Of a stretch of DNA of 64,000 bases, positions 26,631 to 37,100 are shown piece by piece. The notes beneath the pieces were generated by a model. The model did not search any database, was not told the origin of the DNA, and saw only the letters and a program-made list of their open reading frames with translations. A program made the translations under genes and the position numbers. The stretch's first letter is position 1, and every line of letters begins with the position of its first letter. Origin of the DNA: Drosophila miranda (lineage: Eukaryota > Arthropoda > Insecta > Diptera > Drosophilidae); assembly GCF_003369915.1 (NCBI RefSeq), contig NC_046677.1:18184913-18248912 (forward strand), given 5' to 3'.

Positions 26631-27675
26631 CCTAAATATAAAACCGCTAAAATGTAAGTTGAAGCATCTCCAGTCTCCGAGAAAGTTTCGCCATTAACAT
26701 TGTGTACACAATTGCTGTTGTTTTATGTTTTTTGTTGTCTGCATGAATTTGATTAATTTATATTTTCATGCATATATTTTCCTTGTTATCCATTTGCTTT
26801 TAGCGCCTTTGTCAGAGCACTTGAAATGCTTTGTTTGTACGTACGTATATTTTATATCAGCCGACAGCATCTAGATAGAGATTTATGTATTCTCGATGTA
26901 TTTTGTGTGCTGTGCTGTGCTGTGTGGCAAATGGACAGTTGGCCATTAAATGGCCTCCGTGGCCCCCCCAGATGTGGCCACAAGTGCTCATCGTAATCGT
27001 ATTTCATTTTTCTCAGTTTACATTCAATTTGCTCCCGACAATCAGCATTCGACATTCGACATTCGACCGAAAAGTCTCTTGAGCAAAAACATTTGGTTTC
27101 ACTTTGCGCATAATTAACTTTTTCATTTGCCGCCCTACAAACACATTTCCACATTTTCCTAATTTTCCGTATTTGTGTATATTTTCCGATGATTTTAACG
27201 CCATGCCTGAATCGCTGCTAAATTCAATTGAATATTTCGGGATATTGCGGGGATTATTTTGAAAAGCTGCGATAATTATGCATAAATCTCTTTTATGATG
27301 TGGGGGCTATGTGAGCTATGTAATTTATGTATTTCATAAATCTATATTTGGGCTTTTGGTTGTGTGCTTCATGGCGTAGTGGTAATTGCGTATGATATGA
27401 TGCTATGAGGAATTTCAAATGTCAATCCTTAAATAATTATGCTGGATAGGAGCCTAGGTGTTTGTTTATCTAGAAAGATGTCCAAGAGAAATGCAAAAAT
27501 CGGCTTCGTCCGTGTCTTTTGGAAGAAAGTTCGCCCATTACTTTGCAATAGCGAAAATCGATTAACTTGAATAAATATAATAAGTAATTGAGTTCAATTT
27601 AGCCATAATTTCTATTTAAAGTTTATTTTTGGCTCCCCTACCGCGCTGCTGGCCTTTCTGACGTTGCTGGCGTAC

Positions 27676-27693
27676 ACGCTGCGTATGAGTAAT
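27676..27693 (+). promoter_or_regulatory. recurrent GCGTATG motif, copy 6
   Basis: ACGCTGCGTATGAGTAAT, an exact fit to the consensus. Confidence 0.5.
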
Positions 27694-28139
27694 GAGCAGA
27701 GGCGTTCGATTTCTTGCTCTTGAAACGATGCCAAGCGTGCTCAGACAATGGGCCATAGACTGGCAGCAGACGCGGACTTTTCATTGAAAATGTGTGGCAC
27801 GAAGTGCGAGAACGGAGGAGTGGGATAGTGGGATAGTGGGGCAGTGGCGGCCCAGTCAGACACAGACGCAGCGACGGCGAATAAGAAAATCCATTTCCAA
27901 AATAGCAAATTAATTGCAAATCGTAAAACTCATGCAACCAGATCGAAAAAAACTACATTATGTGGAGACCTCCTCCCTGAGACACATACATGCATATACA
28001 CAGTGTTTGTGTCTGTTTGTGTGATGCTGCCTATGTGTATAAATACATGTTTTGGTGTTGTTTCGCACTCTCATTTTCTCGTAGTTGTTTTGCTGCCAGC
28101 GGACGACTGATGGGGCCGATGATTATGTTCCTCAGTTTG

Positions 28140-28157
28140 ATTACGCATACGCATTGT
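28140..28157 (-). promoter_or_regulatory. recurrent GCGTATG motif, copy 7
   Basis: On the minus strand this reads ACAATGCGTATGCGTAAT. The core and right half fit; the left half departs from the consensus. Confidence 0.4.
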
Positions 28158-30302
28158 TGCCGCTTCTAGATCCAATTAGAGTGGACCCTGCCCCGCCCCC
28201 TGCTGCATGCTTGTGTGTGTGCCTGTGCCTGTGCCCGTGTGTGCGTGTGTGTGCGGCTAATTGTCAGCCAAGTGCACTCCTTTTAGTTACTTAAATGTAA
28301 TTGCGCACAAGTGCAATTAAGCAGCTTGACACACGCGGCGCAAATTTCCACGCCAGCCAGGGCTCTGGGCCAGGACAGAGAAACACCCAAGAAGCTGTCG
28401 GGCCAACAGTGCTGTCGGCTTGGCTTTCACTACACCGCCAATGGCGGTGGCTGACGGCTGTTTTACCGTCAAAGACAGTCTCCACTCCAGCTATTTCAAT
28501 GGCGCGTGAGGCACATCCCATGCAAAACTTATCCTGGTTTTTCCCGGTACCATTTCTCTGCTATTCTATAATTTTTCCAATAACCAATCTGACGTTCCCC
28601 AAGACTATCCTACAAAAATCAATTCGAATCCATATTTCTTTCGATTCAAGTGCTAGGCATCACTGATGCCTGCCACTTCCCAGACATCGGGCCCCTGACT
28701 CCTGGGCCGCTCCTGCACTTTGTCTTCATTCATTTCGAGGCAGATTCGCCATCAAGTCGTAAATTTTAAATGCCTTTGTAGGTCATTGCTGCCAAAAGGG
28801 GCAGGACCATCGAGAAAGCGAAAAGAAAATAAACGAAAAGAAAAGAAAAGGGGAAAAAGAGAAAGAACTCTTGTAAGACGAAAGTTTGAGCTGAACTTTT
28901 GCCAAGCGAGTCTTTTGAACTGCAGTCTCCCGTGGCTCCTCCGCTCCTTCAAGGCGAAATTTATGCGCCTGGCTGCGTCGGTCAACGAAATGGCGCCAAA
29001 GTTCAAAGCTCCAGTCAAAGGTTGAGCGAAACGACGACGATTTCGGGCCCGGTGCCCCACACGTGCTCTGAGCGAGGGGCAGAGAGCCACTTAGTGGCCT
29101 TCTCCCACACTCCGGGCCTGCATGATTGACTTTTGGCCATGGCTGTGGCTGCCATGGCTTTTGTCTTTGTGTCCTGTTCTGCATTCAATTTTATTGCAAA
29201 TTGTTTGCAACAGTGTTTGAGGCGTTGTTGTTTGGCCATGCAGAACATGTCGCAACGTTCGAGGCACAGGGCACAGGCCACATGGCACACGGCACAAGAA
29301 CTGCACTGGCCATAAAAAATGCTGCTGCAGTGCAGCCTGGCACCAGCCTGGACACGCGCAATCGAGAGAGGGGAGGCAAGAGCAGTGTAAAGGCGGAAAA
29401 GTGAAAAAGTGTTTGCCCATCACGTTGTATTCGAAATGTGAAATGTGAACGTAACAGCAGCGAGGGCTGCAAATAAAGTTCTTTTTCTGATCTGATGCAA
29501 GCAAACCTGCTGCAAGAAGCACTTCCTCCAAGATACTTCCTTCAAGCTACTTTCAGACACTCAGCAGCCATAAAGTTCTTAAGTTCTTAAGCCTCTTAAA
29601 CTTGATTCAACTTGAACTTTCATTCAACTTTCATTGAATGTCATGATACAGGATCGTTTTCTCTGTCTAATAGCGGAAACCCATTCAAGACTAATTCAAT
29701 GGAGTTCATTAGATCCTTTTTGGTTTACCATTTATCATAATCAAAAACAACAAATACAAGGCGCATTGTTCCCCCATTCAGCGTGAGTGTCTTTATTCAT
29801 TTCATGAATGGTTCAACCCAAATTCCCTAATCTGATGAGAGGCTCTCATTCAAAATTCAAATGACTTTTCAGCCCTCGATGCACACAGCCGCACTTTCAA
29901 TGGCACAGGCACAGATATAGATATTTTGCGCTCATTGAAACACACGACGGCATGCATGCATGCATAAGCCAAAAACAATGCAGACACACTAACACTCTCA
30001 CACACGCACACACGCACACACACAGATGCACTCGCAGAGCCATGGCAAATTTACAGACAACCCGAAGCGCTCCTCCAAAGGCAGAGCGAGTGCCAGCGGC
30101 GAACAGAATGTTGTTTGGATTTATTGTTATGCGAAACTTGCCTCTAAATATATTTCTATACAAATATGCAAATATTTATGGTACATATGTTGCATTTGCA
30201 TTTGTATTTGCATGTGTGTGAGACCCCTCGAGCATGCATCCGTCTGCCTGTGTGTGCGTGCGTTGGCACTGCTGCGGCAATGCTTTACAATTAATTTGGC
30301 AC

Positions 30303-30320
30303 ACACGGCGTATGCTGAAT
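30303..30320 (+). promoter_or_regulatory. recurrent GCGTATG motif, copy 8
   Basis: ACACGGCGTATGCTGAAT. The left half and core fit and the right half is weaker. Confidence 0.4.
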
Positions 30321-31740
30321 ATTATTTGGTGCATCGTCGCTCGCGTCTCCGCAATCGAGTAAATCCGTGGCAATTGGCAATTATACAAATTTTCTTCATA
30401 CACAATTGCCAGCGCAAGTGGAAAATAGACCAAGGAGTGCCGAGCCCCACCATGCTGTAGGATGGATGGGCAGCAGGAGGGGCATCCTGGCGCACGCTTC
30501 CGCTGTTGCCACGGCCACGGTGATTGATGGTTTGACCTCCTCCAATGATGCGACAAAGTGGCAGCTCTATAAATGATTCAGCCAGAGAAGGGAAGGAGTT
30601 GAGTGGCGTGGAGATGGAAATGGAAATGGATCTGGTGTCAGGTCAAAGGTCTGCTGAACTTTAAATGTTTCAGCGACATTTACTTTTGGGCTTTAAGACA
30701 TTTCATCAACCCATCAAAATACCAACAGAATACCAATAACTATTATACTATCTATGATATATATCATAAATACGTACGTATTGTATGTGTATTCGAAGCT
30801 AAAGACAATTTGGGTCCTAAAATACTACTGAAATTATCCACAATTTCGAATCTACCTACACATGTGGTATGGTTCCACGAATATACATACATATGTGCAC
30901 ATTGTAATTGAACTATTTTCTTCGATTTTCTCTATCTATAGCTAGTTAGCTGAGAATATGTCCATTCTAAACTGATATGTCAAATATTCTATAATTGATT
31001 GATTTTCGCTCAGTGTACTTACTTTCATTTAGAAAGAGACATCAGCAACGGGAAGAAACTATCAGGAACCGCTTTCTTCCTCGCCTCCGAAGATTGAGCT
31101 AATGGCAGCACCGACAGACACAAGCATGTGGAAACACGAACAAACATGCGTAGTCCTGATGCATAGTGAGGGGGAAGGGGGGATGGGAAGTAGTGCCGGC
31201 AGGTGTCACAACAATGGCGCACGCTTTTCATGTACATATCAACCGATTCATCGCATTCCATTAGCACCATCCAAGTCCCGTCGTACTTTACGAATCCCAA
31301 ATATTATAACTTCAAACGATTCTCGGTTCGTTTATTTATACAAAATTAGTTTACGCCCGACAACCAAGAACCACAACGGGCGAGGGGGAGACGCGAGCAA
31401 CAAATATCATTTGCAGACACTTAAAAAGCGCTTTTGTGCGGCTGGCGTTATTATTTCAATAATTCTGAATGTTTTGGCGGCTCTTTGACGCACAAGTGGA
31501 GAGCGGACCAGCCAACAACTGCAGCGTGCGAATCGAGCGTGGAAACTAAGCGAATTAAAATCATTCGCGTTTAACTGCATGCCCAGAGATTTGTTTAAGC
31601 GTTTTTTGAGTGTTTGCTGTGTGTGTGCGGGCTGTGTAGGTGTGTGTGTGTGCGTTATTAATTGCAATTAATGTTCGGGCGTGGGTGCTATTGTTTTCTT
31701 TCAGTTTCCGACTGCGCGTAACGTTTCTTTTGAAAGTTTG

Positions 31741-31820
31741 AGCGCCCTCTGGCGGATATCGAAGCAACAGCTGGTATTCGATAACAAAATTCAAACAATA
31801 TATCGAGATATCATATCTCC
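31741..31820. promoter_or_regulatory. CTCF-like site with CGATA cluster (insulator candidate)
   Basis: GCCCTCTGGCGG at 31743-31754 differs from the CTCF core GCCMYCTRSTGG at one position. Within the next 70 bases are three CGATA pentamers on either strand, the sequence BEAF-32 prefers. It lies at the border between the gene desert and the MADF-Arpc2-Tmie cluster. The motif matches are what I see; insulator function is inference. Confidence 0.35.
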
Positions 31821-31890
31821 ATTAAACTTTATATTGGCAAATATAAGCATTGTCTCTTAAATCTAAACCTCAGAAACTTCCGAACTCACC

Positions 31891-32061
31891 TTAACAATTA
31901 AACACTTGGTAAGGAGTCAGATCCTCGATCTCCTCCCCCGCCAGGGCCTTGATCTGGCACTGATGAACGAACAGCCCTATCTGTCGCACTGCAGTCGACC
32001 GATCTTCCGGGCTGAGGCCGTCCAGCAGCATCTGAGCCTTGGCCAACAGGCTCTTAATCGC
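31891..32061 (-). pseudogene. out-of-frame BESS-like 3' end of the MADF gene
   Basis: Downstream of the in-frame stop of the MADF gene, another frame encodes AIKSLLAKAQMLLDGLSPED and continues to a stop at 31891-31893. The pattern of Leu, Lys and Asp/Glu residues resembles the BESS protein-interaction motif that usually ends MADF proteins. The two frames meet at a run of six G (32062-32067, C on the coding strand). Removing one base of the run would join them. I read this as an assembly or allelic indel in one gene, not a second gene. A GTGAGT donor-like site directly follows the second stop. Confidence 0.55.
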
Positions 32062-33049
32062 GGGGGGACGTTGCTGCTCGTGTTGGAGCTGCGCCTGCGA
32101 ACTCAATCTCGTCCGGATCATCGTAGGACAGCTCGAGATCGTTATCCTCCTCTTCATTATCTGTGCTGTAGGGGTAGTCGGCGCCCCAGATCTGCTCCCC
32201 ATTCACAAAGCCGACGCTAGTCGGCTGCTTGTCGGGAACGCCAGTCTGATTGCTCGCCTTTGGTGGGCGTCCTCGCTTCTTCATATTCTCTATGACCAGG
32301 GGAACTCCCTTACGATAATGCTTGTCCAAGAAGAGCAGATCATTGAAATGCTTCCAGGTAATGGGCGTCGATTGATTAATCTGCTGGTTGCGGTACTCTC
32401 GCGCGAATCGTTCGCGCAACTTCTTCCAATGGTTGAAGCAGATCTCCTCTAAAGGGAAAGATTATAAGCTATATTAGTACCCATTCATTAGTACCCAGTC
32501 TAGCCACTCACCAGACACATTCAACCTCTCCGAGATTTCCCGCCAAGCCTCATTTTTGGCAGACAGGTTCTTGGAAATGCGTATCTGGTCCTTGTCATAC
32601 AGAACGGGATGCATTTTGACCAGCTCAATCAGCTCGCTTAGTATATCATCTTTGCAGTCTTCCTCTTCGGCCTTAGGATTTTTATCATGTTCCGCATACA
32701 ATCTGTAGTTGCGTTTCCTCCTCACTTTGGGCTCAAATTTAATCCCCTCCAGACTCTCGTGCCTGACCAGGCCGTGCTTGTAGTGGTCCTTGAGGAACAG
32801 CAGGTGCGGAAACATGTCCCAGTAAGTAGGCACTTCAGGGTTTTCCTGGAATCGACGAAACTCTTTTCCAAAGCGGTCCCTAATGCTCTTCCAACGTGTG
32901 ATGCAGGCTCGCTCTGAGGCGCCAATCTTCTGGGATATGGTCTTCCATGCTGCGTCTTTCAGCGCTGCATTTTTCGCGCTGCGTGTACTGTCCTTGTCGT
33001 ACAGGATAGGGCAGTTCTTTATTAACTTAATTAGCTCGCTTTCATCCAT
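32054..33049 (-). CDS. tandem MADF-domain protein (putative transcription regulator)
   Basis: Two exons (32512-33049 and 32054-32448), joined in phase across a 63-base intron with GTGAGT donor and CCCTTTAG acceptor, give 310 residues as read. The first MADF domain covers about residues 5-90: ELIKLIKNCPILYDKD, then AAWKTISQKIGASERACITRWKSIRDRFGKEF. The second covers about 135-225: LIELVKMHPVLYDKDQ, then AWREISERLNVS split by the intron, then FNHWKKLRERFAREY. MADF is a Myb-related DNA-binding fold, expanded in insects, usually with a C-terminal BESS motif. A basic KKRGRPPK stretch, like an AT-hook or nuclear signal, follows the second domain, then an acidic NEEEDNDLE segment. The BESS part is present downstream but out of frame. 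A DRE and Motif 1 lie 26-50 bases upstream of the ATG. Target genes are unknown. Confidence 0.8.
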
Positions 33050-33074
33050 TTGTTGTTTTAATTTTTAATCTTAG

Positions 33075-33099
33075 CAGTGTGACCGCGGATTTATCGATA
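33075..33099 (-). promoter_or_regulatory. MADF gene core promoter: Motif 1 plus DRE
   Basis: On the minus strand, TATCGATA (33092-33099) is followed by the Motif 1 box CGGTCACACTG (33075-33085), about 26 bases before the ATG. This pair marks housekeeping promoters bound by DREF and M1BP. The leader must be very short. Confidence 0.7.
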
Positions 33100-33583
33100 A
33101 AATATACCGTCCGACCCTCAGAAATATACCGAAACATACCGCCACATGTCCAAAATATACCGTAAATATACTGTCGAATTCAAGTTTTATTTTACATATT
33201 CCTCGTTTTTGATATTCCGTCGAATATTACTAGCTATATAGAACATTTAGCCATGCCATCATAATTGTATACCGTTTACGGTATTTTTATTACTTTTCGG
33301 TATTTTTTTAGGTCAAAATTGAACAGATGGTATATTTACTGTATATCGGTATATAATGGTATATTTTGTCAATTTCATCAATCTATTAAACTTCATTTTC
33401 AACGGTATATAGAAATCCAATAAAAGCAAGTGTTTAAAAAAAGCCAGTCAATTAGAAAATAGGTTCATTAATTGGATAAAATTAAGTGGGCATGGCCAAA
33501 TATCACGGAATATCAAAATATCAATATCAATATGTAACATAGAACTTGAATCGGTATGTTTCTCACGGTCAGGCCGTATATTT

Positions 33584-33603
33584 TATCGATAAGGGTCACA
33601 CTG
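33584..33603 (+). promoter_or_regulatory. Arpc2: Arpc2 core promoter: DRE plus Motif 1
   Basis: TATCGATA (33584-33591) runs directly into GGGTCACACTG (33593-33603), a Motif 1 with one mismatch, oriented toward Arpc2. It implies a leader of about 500 bases unless spliced. Confidence 0.6.
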
Positions 33604-33893
33604 GATATCACCTACAAGACAAGACTTTACACCCACGTTTTGTCTTAAATTAAAGGTATTAACGCTCAAAACCCATTCCATAAAGCAAGAAAATCGTGTT
33701 AAAATAAACTCTTTTTTTTATCGGGTGAAACAGAAAAAGAGCACACATTTTTTGCAAGTGTCAGAGCGTTGCGGCTTTGTGTGTGTTGGAATTTTGTAGT
33801 GTGCGTGTGTGTGTGTGTGAGACGACCAAAAAAGCCGACATCAGCGCCCATTTTTTGTTGTTGATTCATTAAATACGCTGCGCACACACACAC

Positions 33894-33911
33894 ACTACTC
33901 ATACGCGGAAT
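33894..33911 (-). promoter_or_regulatory. recurrent GCGTATG motif, copy 9
   Basis: On the minus strand this reads ATTCCGCGTATGAGTAGT, within the Arpc2 leader. A weaker copy (GCAGCGTATTTAAT) lies at about 33869-33882. Confidence 0.35.
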
Positions 33912-34109
33912 GTGCCTGTGTTGGTGAGTTGGAGCAGCGCCCCACACACAGCGCGCCTCTGACAGAGAAAGAAACAGTTACCGCACGAAGAACCACCGCA
34001 TTCGCAGCTCCGTGAGCGGCGAAAGAAGTCGACGTCATAAAATTTGTCATCGCTTTGCATTAGAGCAACCTAATTCTGCAAAAATATCATCTATAGGCCG
34101 CCGCTCATC

Positions 34110-37100
34110 ATGATCTTGCTGGAAATCAATAATCGGATTATAGAGGAGACACTCCTTGTCAAATACCGCAACGCCCAGGCCGGGTGAGTGTTCCACATAA
34201 CTGTAAGGCAGTAATGTGACCTTATTGCTCCACCATTTTGGTTTATCTATGTATGTACTTCCTATCCTCCTGCACTCCCTACCGCGTGTTATCAGCTTCG
34301 ATTTCTTTATCAGTCCGTACGTATACTCTAGCTCTCCGGAGTAAAAGTTCGGGTGTAGGTTCAGCGCTGGTACACTCATCCGCTCGTCAAGCGAGCTCTC
34401 TCCCTATATGTACAATCCAACATACTTACTTGCCACTGCTACAGCCCCTGCCCGATCCCCTCTTCCTATCCATGCAATCCATTTGTTAATTCATTACAGC
34501 TTGTTTATCGAATCATTTGTGCATCATCTGCGTCCATGCGTCGACCCAGCTGGACATGACTCATCGCCAGTCGGAAAAGTATAACGAATCTCGTTGAAAC
34601 CACGCTTGAAACCCCAATAAAATCATGTTCCAAAAAGTGGGGAAGGTCAAATTTTGTAAAGCTCATTAGGGCTTCTTAGATTCGCGTAATAAAAGGCGAA
34701 CCGCATACTGCATATTTGGGTTCGAGCCCGAGTGGGTGCAAAAATCCTATTCAACGAAGAGCTTTTGAAGACCAACGACGTGCCCCACGCTGATTTAAGC
34801 TGTAACCAAGCATCACCCGCCAGCTAGTAGTACACATAGTCCTAGATCTTAAATAACCCCTCATAATATAGCAGACGACTTGTGTTCGTGTGCAATAGCC
34901 CTTAGAATGTTTACAGTATTGTTTTCCTGGAGCTAAAGTGGCATATTTAAAAACAAACCTTCAGATTTGTGTCTCAAATACTCGGATAGTAACCAGATAG
35001 ACGCACGGCATCCTGAATATTCCCTCATATTATAAAAGACTACTTATGTTCGTGTACAATAGCCCTTAGACTGTTCCTGGAGTCAAAGTGGCATATTTTT
35101 GAATCAACCTTCAGATTTGTGTCTCAACTACTCCGATAATAACACGATAGACGAACGGCATCCTGAATAATCTCTCATATTATAACAGATGACTTGTGTT
35201 CGTGTACAATAGCCCTTAAACTGTTTACAATATTGTATTCCTGGAGCCAAAGTGGCATATTTCTGAACAAACCTTCAGATTTGTGTCTCAAATACTCCGA
35301 TAATAACCAGAAAGACGAACGGCATCCTGAATAATCCCTCATATTATAACAGACGACTTGTGTTCGTGCACAATAGCCTTTAGGCTCGTTTTCCTTGAAA
35401 GTGGCATATGACTTTCTGAAAGTACCTTACATTGGTGTCTCACATACTCTAAATAGTAGTATTTTATTAAAGATTTTCGTATAAAAATAACCAATTGCGT
35501 TTAGTCGGAGCTATAATGTGACATACTTTAGATGTTCCTAATTTGTGTGTGAATTCTCCGCAAATAAATGTAAATTGCACACATTCTGTATAATTAGTTT
35601 TCAAACAAAAACAGATTAATGGAAATCTATTTATATACATCTGTATATACAAATGTGTATACTATTTTGCCGATAAGGTACTGCGGTGTGTGGTAGTAAT
35701 GACTAATACTTATAAGTAGTCGAACTGAATGTTATCTTTGAAATTCTTCTTGCAGACTGAAGCCAGAATCGATAGACATACGAATAGCTGACTTCGATGG
35801 CGTGCTCTATCACATTTCAAATGTGAATAACGATAAAACAAAAGTGAGGGTAAGTATTCCTGCGAATTGGTTCAGAGTGAACTCTCTTGATCGGTGTTTT
35901 CCTCCGCTAAAATAGATCAGCATATCGCTAAAGTTCTACAAACAGCTGCAAGAGCATGGGGCTGACGAGCTGCTGAAGCGTGAATATGGCAGTCTGCTAA
36001 CTGACACAGAAGAAGGTTTGTGCACGCAACCGAGCTGTAGTTCTTTGTTTCTACTGTTAATTAATTGCTTTGCGTTTGGTAGGCTACAACGTTTCTGTAC
36101 TTATAAATCTGGAGGAAATCCCCGAGGACTGGGAGCAAATTGCAAAGAGAATTGGACTGCTGAAGCGCAACTGTTTTGCCTCCGTCTTTGAAAAGTATTT
36201 CGACTACCAGGAGCAAGGAGAAGAAGGACAAAAGCGTGCCGTAATTAACTACCGCAACGATGAGACTTTGTAAGACCAATTAGAAACCCGAAGAACCTGT
36301 TGACCAACTACATTTCATTCATAGGTACGTGGAAGCCAAGCCAGATCGTGTCACCGTTGTTTTCAGCACTATCTTCCGTGATGAGGACGACGTCGTAATT
36401 GGCAAAGTATTTATGCAGGAATTGAGAGAAGGGCGACGTGCTTCTCACACAGCCCCACAAGTGCTCTTTACGCACCGAGAACCGCCCCTGGAATTGGCCA
36501 ACACGGATGCCAGAGTAGGCGACAACATTGGCTATGTCACATTCGGTAGGTTAAGCTCATGCGTCCAATCATTTGTTGCGGTTTTATCTTGTAGTCTTGT
36601 CGGTGACCACAGCACATTGCAGAATCAATATTTTTATAGCAGCTTATATTTTTCGAATCAACTTTAGGAGTCAAAGTGGCATATTTCTGAACAAACCTTC
36701 AGATTTGTGTCTCAAATACTCCAAAAATAACTAGATAGACGAACGGCATCCTGAATAATCCCTCGTATTATAACAGACGACTTGTGTTCGTGTACAATAG
36801 ACCTTAAGCTGTTTACAGTATCGTATTCCTGGAGCTAAAGTGGCATATTTCTAAACAAACCTTCAGATTTGTGTCTCAAATACTCCGATAATAACCAGAA
36901 AGACGAACGGCATCCTGAATAATCCATCGTATTATAACAGACGACTTGTGTTCGTGTACAATAGACCTTAAACTGTTTACAGTATCGTATTCCTGGAGCT
37001 AAAGTTGCATATTTCTGAAAAACCTTCAGATTTGTGTCTCAAATACTCCAATAATAACTAGATAGACGAACGGCATCCTGAATAATCCCTCATATTATAA

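Larger units (their letters stand above)
15590..31740. other. gene desert, right part
   Basis: I find no supported gene; the longest frame (218 codons, minus, 23054-23710) is repeat-derived and has no recognisable domain. The stretch contains many purine/pyrimidine simple repeats, a GAGA-rich patch at 18650-18770, a second GAGA-containing patch at 19610-19790 that overlaps a recurrent-motif copy, and further copies of the motif at 27676, 28140 and 30303. The AT-rich part at 25900-26800 is featureless apart from a short perfect hairpin at 26607-26630. Confidence 0.5.
33075..33603. mobile_element. MITE-like element with promoter-bearing inverted ends, copy 1
   Basis: The outermost 60 bases at each end are inverted copies of each other: AGTGTGACC, a short variable gap, then TATCGATAAAATATAC and a matched run through GAAAYATACCGA. 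The interior has many GGTATATTT (Ohler Motif 6-like) repeats and about 130 bases (33414-33552) that recur at 42489-42645. There is no open frame. Inverted ends, no coding capacity and a second copy 9 kb away suggest a non-autonomous DNA element, or an old inverted promoter duplication. I see no clear target-site duplication. Confidence 0.5.

Noticed and set aside
33100..33580. GGTATATTT-rich interior as a separate gene or ncRNA
   Set aside because: The sequence is repeat-like, shared with 42 kb, and lacks any open frame; it is better explained as the interior of the promoter-bearing repeat.
34047..34379. Minus-strand 110-codon ORF overlapping Arpc2 exon 1
   Set aside because: It is antisense to a certain coding exon and to intron sequence, has no family resemblance, and frames of this length are frequent by chance in this window.
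34718..34729. GGGTTCGAGCCC, like a tRNA T-arm / Pol III B box
   Set aside because: No A box, acceptor stem or anticodon arm can be drawn around it, and no T-run terminator follows at the right distance.
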